Translations under genes and position numbers: made by a program
The notes under the pieces: model-generated
The model's input: the letters and a program-made list of their open reading frames with translations, nothing else
The model's database searches: none
What the model was told of the DNA's origin: nothing
In this document: one piece after another, positions 18,071 through 27,285 of the stretch
Numbering within the stretch: position 1 is the first letter of the stretch
Layout of the letters: each line of letters starts with the position of its first letter
NCBI GenBank assembly: GCA_025769875.1
Contig: JAGFNK010000602.1
Span: 1-30,959, forward strand
DNA length: 30,959 nt
Direction: 5' to 3'
Source of the DNA: Russula earlei
Lineage: Eukaryota; Basidiomycota; Agaricomycetes; Russulales; Russulaceae

Positions 18071-18840
18071 TTGGGGTGGGCCAACACACCAACACGAGAA
18101 TGCTGATGCACCACACCTTTAAAGAGATGGCTCATCCTCACCTCTCTCTCAGCCTCTTTATTCCCCCCAATTGCTCTTTACCCAGTCACTCTCTCACCAC
18201 GCATCATTCACTCCTTTCATCATGCCTGTGCCCTTGAAGGACAAATCACTTGAAAAGCAGAGTTTCAGCTCTGCCTTTCCTCAGCTCTTCCAAGCTCTGA
18301 CATCCGTTGCCCATCCTTGCTTTGGTGTAGCATTCATTGATCTATCCCTGCACCCTATCCTCCTGCTCCTCTGTTGTTCAGCTATGAATGTGTCATCATC
18401 CCTATCCTCCAGCTCCTCTGTTGTTCAGCTATGAGTGTGTCATCATCCCTATCCTTTCCTTTCATCAGGCTCTCACTAACCATCAACCTGTTGTCATTCA
18501 AGATATGCCCATGGGCTGGCCTTGCATTCACACATTGCAGGCCACATGCTTGCTCTGTCTTTTTCATCCTACCTCACCACCTAGCCACCAATTGCCACCA
18601 AGCTCCACCACCATACACAAGGGTTCGCTGCCCAAACACCTTGTGGATTCTCATTCCATGCATGATCCCAATTGCTGCCTCAATGCCTCATGTCATCACT
18701 TTGTCTCTTGCAGTCTCAACTCCCCTTTCATGCCTGCCTCCCTTTGTTCTCCACCTCCTCAGTCATTTGAGTATAAACCTAGCTAGCCACTCTTTGGAAT
18801 CTAGTTTTATTCCCCTCTAATTATCTGACTGCCTCAAGAT
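18071..18840. other. Pyrimidine-rich non-genic stretch
   Basis: Open frames overlap in all three plus frames, which points to low purine content and not to a gene. A 47-bp tandem duplication lies at 18365-18458. No recognisable domain. It marks the break where gypsy-2 loses its 5' end. Confidence 0.5.
18365..18458. repeat. 47-bp tandem duplication
   Basis: 18365-18411 and 18412-18458 are near-identical, starting GCTCCTCTGTTGTTCAGC, with one clear difference (GAATG against GAGTG). Confidence 0.85.
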
Positions 18841-19023
18841 GTCTGGAATTCTCATCATGTCCACATTCTTGTTCTATATCTCACTGGGCACACTCTTTTC
18901 TCCCCTTGGCTTACTAACACTCAAAAATGGGAGGTCCTCTTCCTCAAATGGCAGTTTTGCCAGCATCAGGATTACAGACACAATATTTAGAGCTACAGAA
19001 GTCACTGACAAAAATGACCCATC

Positions 19024-20248
19024 TCAGAGATACCCACATTCACAGAACCAGCTTGCTGCATGACCTGCCATCACAGAGAATGTTGCTTCATACAAAAAGA
19101 GCCACACATTGGTGTTATCATTCCCTAAGTCAGTGCAAGCCACACCCCCATTCCAATGAACATAAGCCTTGATCTTTGAGAATGCAAGTTCAATTGAGTT
19201 GAAATCAGGAGAATATGCTGGCAAATAGAGTAGCCAACACCCCCTTCATCGAATGAGCAGTAGGTTAGCATGAGGAGAATAACACTGCACCTTTTTTTAA
19301 TCATTTGGAGTATGTCTGGATTTTGGTGAATATGGGCATTGTCCATGATCGAGACAGAGTTCTTTCCAGGGAAGGGATTCATTTTTGAAAGGACACCTCA
19401 GATGAAGTTGGTGAATAGTACAGATGTGAAAGAGCCCTCAACCAGCTTGCTATAGATGATGCCATTGAATGAGAGGGCTGGGAGAAGCGGATATTTGGGT
19501 ATTGGATATAGCAGTCTAGTGTAAAATTGGATTGCAGGACACACCTTTTTCCTCAAATGAAAAAGCCCTTCCTAATGGCCGCTTTCCCACATATTGCCCA
19601 TGCTTGCCCTCAAATGTCAGTTTGGCAATCAAAGGCACTTTCATCTACAAAAACTGCCTGGTCTGCAATGTAGGTGGTGCCAAAGGTATGCTGATACCAA
19701 AGGCGCAGTCTCTCATTGCACTCACGGGCATTCTTGCTCAGCTGTGGCAAGTCAGCAGCACTTGTGAGCTTGAGGTCAAATTACTTACCTTCTTTATTGT
19801 GAAGCCACTCCTTCTGAGGGTATGTATGCCATATAGTTGACAATGATGTGTCCACACCAGTCCTTTCTTTTAGAATATCTTTCAGCTCATCAAGATAAGC
19901 ATCAGGGGTATGGAGGATGGTGCCTTGAAGAAACTGAAAAATGTAAATTGTAAGAATAATTAGAGAATGTGGGGAACTCACTTGTGCTTCCTGCATTGAA
20001 AGAATTTAGTTTGATGGTTGGAATAAATTGTCTGGGTGATTGGCTGTTCCACACATTTTGAAATTGGTCAAGATGCATTGTATGGTATGACAAGGAACTC
20101 TGGTGTGATAAGTGATATCACCAAGATTCAGACTGGAAGACATGTGTAGGATAATCCAGTGGGCATCATCAGATAGAAGTTGCTCTTGTGGCATAAGGAA
20201 AGGACGTTTGTGTTGTTGTGACAGTGATATGTGAAAAGAAAGAAGCAC
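19024..20248 (-). pseudogene. Tc1/mariner-like (IS630-type DDE) transposase, copy 1
   Basis: Minus-strand parts in order: DNA-binding helices (DAHWIILHMSSSLNLGDITY, then VPCHTIQCILTNF); after a 48-bp intron FLQGTILHTPDAYLDELKDI and TGVDTSLSTIWHT. The DDE motifs are VFVDESAFD (first D, near 19640), NSVSIMDNAHIHQNPDI (second D, near 19350) and YSPDFNSIELAFSKIKAY (the Glu, near 19210). The end is HAASWFCECGYL with a stop at 19024. Several frameshifts and stops break it, although all three catalytic residues are still visible. No terminal inverted repeats were found. A 330-bp repeat copy starts 10 bp upstream of the start codon. Confidence 0.82.
19934..19981 (-). other. 48-bp intron in transposase copy 1
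   Basis: Donor GTGAGTTCCCCAC, acceptor TTTTTCAG. It joins MQEAQ to FLQGTILHTPDAYLDEL. The second copy has an intron of the same length and position. Confidence 0.78.
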
Positions 20249-20257
20249 TAACTAACT

Positions 20258-20581
20258 CTTGGGTCAAAAACACTATTGGGCTGCCTCAACACAGCCTATG
20301 GGTGCACTTTGAGGGAAAAATAAGAAAGATAGATGATCAATTTTAGTTGTAATGTATGTAATATACATGTGCAGGCTGCCTGAGTCACTTCACCAATTCT
20401 TGCTCAAATCTCATGAAACATATAGGGATAGATAGCCCTCATTGAGGCAATTCAGGGGATTTAAGTTCTATTGAAATTCAAGCGGAAATGAGGGAAATAT
20501 TTGCCTTGCATGTTGAAGGGGGTTTTTGCCCTGAATTTGTGGTTACAAGTGCCACACCAAGTTCACTGAAAATGGCAATAA
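20258..20581 (+). repeat. 330-bp repeat, copy A (most diverged)
   Basis: Begins CTTGGGTCAAAAACACT and ends AAAATGGCAATAA. It is alignable with copies C and D along its length, with many substitutions, and lies immediately 5' of the copy 1 transposase. Confidence 0.75.
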
Positions 20582-21023
20582 AGAAAGAGAAGATCCATTA
20601 TACATTATAGTCTTGCTTTCTCACTGGGGTGTGCCTTCAGCAGGGTGCTTTGAAACATTCTCTCCATGTGTAATCTTTTTTTGCTTGAACCCCTTTTTTT
20701 GCTTAAATGGAGAAGAGGTATATCATAATCTCACAATCATCACCACATATAATCCATCTTATCTATAAGGCCCATATTAGCCTTGACATGAGAAGCAACA
20801 GAACTTTAAATATCATCCTATGAAAGAGCAGCCATTTATCATAGCACAGGCAACTCATCTGCCGATTAGTAATTGCCTCTAAGGTGACCACTTGAGAAAA
20901 ACAGAACTCTTATCATCATCCTATCCAAAACAGCATTTCATCATATGGCCAAGTCAATTGCCAATCAGTATCTGTCTTTGATGTTAATCACTCAACCAAC
21001 CATAGTGCTACTGCTTAGTCCAG
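20582..21023. other. AT-rich spacer between inverted repeat copies A and B
   Basis: No coding signal. It contains a diverged direct repeat of about 90-100 bp (units starting ACAGAACT at 20798 and 20901, period 103). Confidence 0.45.
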
Positions 21024-21201
21024 TTATTGCCATTTTCAGTGCACTTGGCAGAGCTTCAATGCCACCCAGAACTGTGCAGAAAACCCCCTCAAATATGTGG
21101 TATGAATATCTCCCTCAAAACAGCCTCAATTCATATAAAACTTATTGTCCCTGAATTGCCTGAATGAGGGCTAGGCAGCCCCATTGTTTTTATGAGATTT
21201 G
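21024..21201 (-). repeat. 330-bp repeat, copy B, truncated by a copia LTR
   Basis: Reverse orientation relative to A, C and D. It starts TTATTGCCATTTTCAG and is very close to C and D up to ATGAGATTTG, where the copia LTR begins. The last 5 bp (ATTTG) are the candidate target duplication. Confidence 0.8.
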
Positions 21202-21638
21202 TGTTGAATCACGCTGTGATAAGGTAGATTAGATCGTAATAGATCTAATAAAAATGATATTCAGTTTCTGTGAGAAGAAACTACTTGTGTCATATTTACC
21301 TAATAAAAATGATACTACAATGCGTAATCAGCTACTGGTAAGATCATGAGATAGTAAGTACTTACTTCAGTTTCTGTGAGAAGAAACTGAAGTATCTACT
21401 GTATGTATGACACTCTTAAGTATCTGAGAGTGTCCCTAATTATTTTGTCTGTAGTAACTAACAAATTGTTTTCACAATCGCTATGTGCTAGCTACCAATT
21501 GTCTTAGATCACACTATCAATTTTGTTATCATACATGTTTCAGCAACTGAGCTGAAATGCATATGTGGTCCGGGCCTGTGGGCTGCCCGGACAGTTTGGG
21601 CCGATGCGTCAATGCCTCGGTTACTCTTTATCTCAACA
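21202..21638 (-). repeat. Ty1/copia-type 3' LTR (437 bp)
   Basis: The minus strand starts TGTTGAGATAAAG directly after a GGGGGGA polypurine tract (21639-21646) and ends GTGATTCAACA. It contains hairpins at 21364-21393 (ACTTCAGTTTCT stem of 12 bp), 21409-21434 (GACACTCT stem) and a TCCGGGC stem near 21565-21592, plus a partial internal duplication. Only one LTR is in the window. Confidence 0.75.
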
Positions 21639-22060
21639 TCCCCCCATGATCTAGACAGTCAGTAGATTGGATCAGATGAGACCTAACCCAGTGATGAAGG
21701 AGTGCATTCGTGCATGGCATGCGTGCATCTTGGTAGATGATTAGCAAGTGGGTGAGTTGATAAGGCTGTGAGTCGAGAGACTCCAAAAGGAAAGGTGAAT
21801 GAGTGGGTGAGTTGATAAGACTGTGAGTTGAGAGACTCCAAAAGGAAAGGTGAATGTGTGTGGATGCAGAGTCGAGAGACTATCTATAGAGTGTTCAGAT
21901 CTGCACATAGGGGAGGCTGCTGTTAAAACATTAATATATTGCCTAGTCACCATAGGCGTTGCTTCTCCGGAGTGCTTGATCAAACGGATTTCCATGTCAG
22001 AATGGAGCAGAATACGGAAGTGGAATGGAAGTCCGCCATCCCAAGGTAAGACCTCCAAGA
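21639..22060 (-). other. Copia 3' internal tail, no conserved domain
   Basis: Polypurine tract at 21639-21646, then a 55-bp tandem duplication (21748-21802 and 21803-21857). No RNase H motif is recognisable in any frame, so this part of pol is lost or eroded. Confidence 0.45.
21748..21857. repeat. 55-bp tandem duplication inside the copia tail
   Basis: The unit starts GTGGGTGAGTTGATAAG and contains GAGAGACTCCAAAAGG. The two copies differ at about two bases, and a partial third unit follows. Confidence 0.85.
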
Positions 22061-22860
22061 TTACAGAAGCAGAGTGGAATCCGCCATCCTGAAGAAATCC
22101 GAGATGTGCCTTGATTGATCGATGTCTGTGTTAGCCAAGCGATTGTGTGTAATGCGGATCCCGAGGTATGATGTGATCTTGGCTAGATCTGTCAACTCAT
22201 AGCGCATAGACAAAGATAGATATTGCACCCGTAGATGTGAGCGTCGAGACCACAAGGGTCGCCTAAGATAATGATGTCATCGGCAGAGAGGATGTGAAGC
22301 AAAATGATAGTGGAGCAAAATGATAGTGGATCCCCCCACGTCTTGGCAATGACATATGTCCACATGAGAATGCGTGTGCACGCAGCTGAGATAAGTTGAA
22401 TGCGAGTCACCAAGGACTCCATGAGAATGTAGGTCCCATGTACAAGAGGCCTGTGTAGACCAAAAAAGTGTTTTTGGTGTGATGAAACCTTGTGATTGCT
22501 CCAAATAATTCTAATCTTCTTCACCCAGTGAGCCGATGACAAACGTTGACAAGATGTCCTTGGATCTCCCGATCCATATGCTAGTGTGGCCAACGCTGAA
22601 CAAGAGTCGCTAAGACTCGGACCTGGCTACTGGTGAGAAGGTTTCATCAATGTCAATGCCTTGTAAATTGGGTGAACCCCTGTGCAACTGAAACGTGTGC
22701 GAAATCTCCAAGATTTGCATGCTGCACACCCATTCCGATAAGATCAACAAGATCCCAGGGACCATTTTTCACAAGCATGCCAATCATGTATGGATACACG
22801 ACTTGCCACTCATCGGCAAAATCCGATAAAGTGCCTTCCCGATATGTAGATGGGAATGGC
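22061..22860 (-). pseudogene. Ty1/copia reverse transcriptase remnants
   Basis: Minus-strand pieces in order: the linker FADEWQVVYPYMIGMLVKNG with PWDLVDLI and VAQGFTQ (22830-22665), GIDIDETFSPVARSES (about 22650), the active-site region SADDIIILGD (about 22290), and RYELTDLAKITSYLGIRITH with DIDQSRHISDFFRMAD (22200-22075). These are the ordered landmarks of copia RT. At least three frame changes and a stop separate them, and the middle third is hard to align. Confidence 0.78.
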
Positions 22861-23361
22861 GGATGAGGTGGGAACCGCAGGGACAATGGGCAAGGCAGGC
22901 AAGGTGGAGGTGATGGTGCATGATGTAGGGATGGAGGCTGGAGTGGGCATGGGCGCAGGGTATGTGTAGTCGTCTTCGTCTTCATCTGCAGAGCAGAGTT
23001 GGCATTCCCGCTGAATGTCACAGGGACGCTGAGAGAATATCTTGACTAGTGTGTTGAATACTTCTCGGAAATTGACAAAGTGCCTCTGCTGTTCATTCGG
23101 GCGCCAGGGGCCAAGATGTTGGGAGAACATCTGGCGGTTGTCTGGGTGGAGTCTGAGCCAGAATGACTCATCACAATCTTTGTAGCACAGGCGGCACGCA
23201 TGGACGAGGGGACCGCAGATTGCCCTGAAACTCTGGTAGTATTCGTCTACATCTTCCTGGTCACACATGTAGAGTCTTGATGAGGAGGCGATAAGGTCCT
23301 CCAGATCCCACTTGAGCTTGAGGTATTCTAACTGAGTCAGCATGCTGAAGGAGTGCGGCAT
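22861..23361 (-). pseudogene. Retrotransposon gag-like fragment
   Basis: Starts MPHSFSMLTQLEYLKLKWDL at 23361, then QEDVDEYYQSFRAICGPLVH, FWLRLHPDNRQMFSQHL, FREVFNTLVKIFSQ and a Pro/Thr-rich tail running into the copia RT linker. The pattern (DEYYxxFRxI...PL...FWxxLHPDxR) resembles retrotransposon gag capsid domains. It has no zinc knuckle or protease. It may be the copia element's own gag brought next to RT by deletion, or a fragment of another element. Confidence 0.5.
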
Positions 23362-23591
23362 GTGGTGAAGACAGATGGCAGGTCAACGCAGGCAGTGTGA
23401 CTGGCACGGCTGCGACTGTGGGTGTGGAGGGCCAAATGTGAGTTGGAAGGGAGCGGTGCGACTGATGCGTCTGAGACAGCGGGTGTGGTGGGAATGAGGG
23501 CAAAGGATGGTCAGAATGGAGAGGTGAGAGGGGTGATGAGTGGCTGGTCGTCACTCCAATCACACTGAAAACAATGTTGCACACCACAACA

Positions 23592-23917
23592 CTTGAGTCA
23601 AAAACACTCTGGGGCTGCCTCAAGACAGCCCATGGGTACAACATGAGGCAAAAATAATAGATATAGACCATGATTTTGAGTTGTAATTCATCTAATACAC
23701 ATGTGGAGGTGGCTTGAGTCCAGCTCCACCAATTCTCACTCAAATCTCATGAAAACAATGGGGCTGCCTAGCCCTCATTCAGGCAATTCAGGGACAATAA
23801 GTTTCATATGAATTGAAGCTGTTTTGAGGGAGATATTTATCCCACATGTTTGAGGGGGTTTCTGCGCTGATTTGGGTGGAATTCAAGCTCTGCCAAGTGT
23901 GCTGAAAATGGCAATAA
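23592..23917 (+). repeat. 330-bp repeat, copy C
   Basis: Nearly identical to copy D over the full length, and similarity extends about 20 bp further on the left (GCACACCACAA). On its right it touches the truncated transposase copy 2. It contains the hairpin GGGCTG-CCTCAAGA-CAGCCC near its left end. Confidence 0.85.
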
Positions 23918-24292
23918 AATATCTCTCAGCTTGTCAAGATAGGCATCTGGAGTATGGACGATGGTGCCTTGAAGAAACTAGCCAATATGTGCCACAGAAT
24001 GAACTAGAGAATGTGGGGAACTCACTTGTACTTCCTGCATTGTAAGGATTCTATTTGCTGGTTGGAGTAGACTGTTTGGGCGATTGGCTGTTCCACGAGA
24101 TCTGAAATCAGCCACAATGCACTCTATAGTATGACGAGGAACTCCAGTGTGATGGATGATATCGTCAAGGGTCAATCTTGAAAACATGTGTAAAATAATC
24201 CAGCGTTGCATCATCAGATGTTGCCCAGCCATGTGGCATATGTTTAGTTGAGTGTACAATGAAAAGTGTGATGTAAAGAAAGCGTAAAGCAA
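23918..24292 (-). pseudogene. Tc1/mariner-like transposase, copy 2 (N-terminal fragment)
   Basis: Reads RWIILHMFSRLTLDDIIHHT, GVPRHTIECIVADFRSRGTA, then after a 48-bp intron FLQGTIVHTPDAYLDKLRDI. It is about 60-70% similar to copy 1. The coding sequence stops where the 330-bp repeat copy C begins, and no DDE part follows. Confidence 0.78.
23978..24025 (-). other. 48-bp intron in transposase copy 2
   Basis: Donor GTGAGTTCCCCAC, acceptor TTGGCTAG. Same position and length as in copy 1. It joins MQEVQ to FLQGTIVHTP. Confidence 0.75.
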
Positions 24293-25750
24293 GTGCGTAA
24301 AGAGTTGTGTGGCTTATTTATCAACTGTCCACCTGTCCACTCCTATTCCAGGATGATGACAGGGCGTTCTTCCCTTCCCAGAGCTGCTCACCATACTTTA
24401 CTCTACCCCTCCATTTCAACCCCCTAAACCCTTATGGGCTTGAAGCAACATGCTTCAAAATGCCAGCCTGCACTGACATGTACTACTGGCCAAAGGAAGG
24501 CTGCCCGAAAAAAAACTGGTGGAAATGAAAGTGACAGCTCAGGCACTCCCACTCAACCAAAGCAATCACAACAACGTGCTCAGGCTTCCAAGACATCCCT
24601 TCCTGCTATTGATGAGGATGGGGATAAAGAGTCCTATGCCTATGTAAATGAAGAAGCCTGGGAACTCACTACAGCACACATGCATGGACCACAAGCCATG
24701 CAAAATTGTTGCAAAGGCGCATGGCCTCAATGTCAACTCACCCACACAGCTATATGGCTGGCTGTGAATTGCTTACAAGAGTACATATGTGCATATTCCT
24801 TTCATGCCATCTCCTCTTCGTCCTCACATCATCATCATCATCGCTGCCAGCATGCCACCCTTGCCCCCATCAACCACCGCATGCCCTCACCCTCAATGCC
24901 CCCACCTTCACCATGCACTGACAAGTCCCAATGCACAGCCAAAGAGCCCCATACCACGCTGCTGTCTTCGTTGCCATCAGACGGTGTTGCTACTGTACAT
25001 TTCGGTATGCTTTTCTCCCCTTTTTTACTAGACTCTCATTTTGTTAGTCAGAGATCTGCATGCCACCTATGCATCCATTTCCCAGCCTGCCACCGTCTTC
25101 CCTCTCCCTTTCTACTTCCACGCCCCCTTGCTCCTCTACCTTGCATCTGCCATCCAAGTTCTCCAATCATCCCACCCGCAATCACATTCAGCAGCGCCAT
25201 CAGTGCCCAAGCGACCACCCACCAGCACTCTCCCTATCCCCCCTCCAGCCTCTCCTTTGCATCGTCTCCCCCTCCTCGCGTCGCGACTCAACCACACCCC
25301 TTGTCACCACACCTGGCCTTGGCCATCCTTCACAAATTGCCACACGCCACTACCACAGCTGCTGGAGACCACGACTTGATACCTTGCGTTGTCCAGCTTC
25401 GGTCCCCTTCTCACATCTAGATTTCCTTTCATATGCCTGTCTTTTGTGCTTTTCCTGTCCCTTAGCCTTAGTTCCCACCTGTATCTGCTACCATCTTGAA
25501 TAAAGTTGCCCTGTTGTTCCCTTATCATCTATGTGAACCTGAGTGCAGTCAAGTGAACAAATGTGTTCTCGCGTTCCTGCTAGGTGCTCCTCCTCTTTGG
25601 AGCTTCAGTCTTATGAAGTCATTCTGCATTCTTGGACACATTTCACCGCCCCATGGGCTCAGGTGTGCACTTCCTGGGGGGGCTCCTTCCCAGCACATGA
25701 CCATGCTACTGTCACATGATATGAGGGAAACGACATTGCACACCACAATG
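24293..25750 (+). other. Pyrimidine-rich stretch with a doubtful 328-codon ORF
   Basis: The plus ORF 24434-25420 starts MGLKQHASKCQPALTCTTGQ, has RKAARKKTGGNESDSSG, a Gln/Ser/Pro segment, a run of Ser then His, and a low-complexity Pro/Ser tail. Long frames are open in all three plus frames from 24700 to 25500, which indicates C/T bias and not coding selection. The first 100 codons look more protein-like than the rest. An AATAAA-type signal lies at 25499-25504. I do not recognise a family. Confidence 0.35.
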
Positions 25751-26077
25751 CTTGAGTCAAAAACACTCTGGGGCTGCCTCAAGACAGCCCATGGGTACAA
25801 CATGAGGGAAAAATATTAGATATAGACCATGATTTTGAGTTGTAATTCATCTAATACACATGTGGAGGTGGCTTGAGTCCAGCTCCACCAATTCTCACTC
25901 AAATCTCATGAAAACAATGGGGCTGCCTAGCCCTCATTCAGGCAATTCAGGGACAATAAGTTTTATGTGAATTGAAGCTGTTTTTAGGGAGATATTCACC
26001 CCGCACATTTGAGAGGGTTTTCTGCGCCAATTTGGGTGAAATTCAAACTCCGCCAAGTGTGCTTAAAATGGCAATAA
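25751..26077 (+). repeat. 330-bp repeat, copy D
   Basis: Starts CTTGAGTCAAAAACACTCTG and ends AAAATGGCAATAA. It is nearly identical to copy C and lies just upstream of the MULE pseudogene. A 9-bp inverted repeat TTGCACTTG/CAAGTGCAA follows its right end. Confidence 0.85.
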
Positions 26078-26212
26078 TTTTGCACTTGAAATGACATCCA
26101 AAAATTGCAAGTGCAAGGTCACATAAAAACAACAGTAATCACTAACCTAATGAATTGAAAGGTACACAATATTCAGGATCCATCACCTGATTGCAGCTGA
26201 GACCAATTCATC

Positions 26213-27285
26213 TTGCTTCAGGATGTGAACCACATGGCATGGGAATTTGAATATGACAATATCAGGCTGCATCCAGAGGATGCTATCTCCACCAGGCTCT
26301 GGTTCAACAGATTTACAGATGAAAATACAAATGTTGTTTACAAAGAAAGGCTGCACAGTGCCCCATCTCAATCAAATCTGCAGGAGGATGCATCTGTGTT
26401 ATGTATTCAGACCCCTTTCCAAATGGAGGCATTCCGCTGCCTTGGGAATGGCATTATTGGTATCAATGCAACTTATAATATTATCCAATATCTGGACTTC
26501 TTATTATTTACCGTAATCATGTGGGATCACTAGAGATGTGGTGAGTAATATTTACTCAATGACAATTTAGCATGCTTAAGTTTCCTGGATAGGTGTGCCT
26601 GTTGCCTGGATGCTGGCATCCAATGGAACAAATCCTTTTTTGTCCATTGGGTCAGGGATGCCAGTCCAGCTATCCAGCCATCTATTATTATTATTATGAC
26701 AGATCATGATGCTGCACAGATTGCCACCCTCAAGATTGCCTATCCAGGAAGTTTGATATGGCTTTGCAAGTGGCACATGTTGTGTGCAATGCAATCATAC
26801 TTCAATACTAACAATTTTCCTGATCTATGGGATAAGATCAAGAGATGGGGACATACAGATGATCAGGCCAACTTTTTCCAATCTGGGAGGAGATCTCCAC
26901 CAATCCTCAGGTTCCAGAAACTTTTGTGAACTATCTTAGGTCACAATTGATGCCTGTGGTGCATGTGTGGTCCATGGTTTACTAGAAATGAGGAAGGGGA
27001 CACCAATATGATGATCAAAGCATATGCAATCCACCCAATCTAAAGATAAGATAAGATGACTTAATCTTTTTAGATATCATCACATCCTTAAATCACACTG
27101 GCTCAATGGCAAGTGCAATCAGTGGATCAATAAAATCTTGTTTGTGCTAGTGCATCAAATGGTGCCATATTATCAAAACAGGCATGAATGTCAGAAGGTT
27201 GGGCATGATGGTTGGGACCTGGCAGCTGACCAGCATCAGAAATTGTCACCCACACCAAGAGTATCTCACTGTCAAGACACGTACT
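26213..27285 (+). pseudogene. MULE (Mutator-like) transposase, truncated
   Basis: Plus-strand reading: SVLCIQTPFQMEAFRCLGNG, IIGINATYNIIQYLDFLLFT, then after a 52-bp intron GVPVAWMLASNGTNP, a frameshift near 26635, HWVRDASPAIQPSIIIIMTD (second catalytic Asp), GSLIWLCKWHMLCAMQSYF, and further pieces (RYHHILKSHWLNGKCNQWIN, PYYQNRHECQKVGHDGWDLA) up to VSHCQD near 27280. The first catalytic position reads N (INATYN) where MULEs have Asp. TAG at about 26531 replaces the expected Trp after DH. The C-terminal zinc-finger part is cut off by the gypsy-3 LTR. Confidence 0.8.
26541..26592 (+). other. 52-bp intron in the MULE transposase
   Basis: Donor GTGAGT, acceptor CTGGATAG. Removing it yields the conserved GVPVAWMLASNG block in frame. 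Confidence 0.7.

Noticed and set aside
18840..19023. Terminal inverted repeat for the Tc1-like element
   Set aside because: No sequence here matches the inverted 5' side of copy 1, so element ends could not be set.
23592..23640. Hairpin near the end of the 330-bp repeat as a Helitron 3' end
   Set aside because: No CTRR terminus after the hairpin and no 5' TC or A/T insertion site consistent across copies.
25060..25503. 147-codon Pro/Ser-rich ORF
   Set aside because: All three plus frames are open in this C/T-rich DNA, so openness is compositional.
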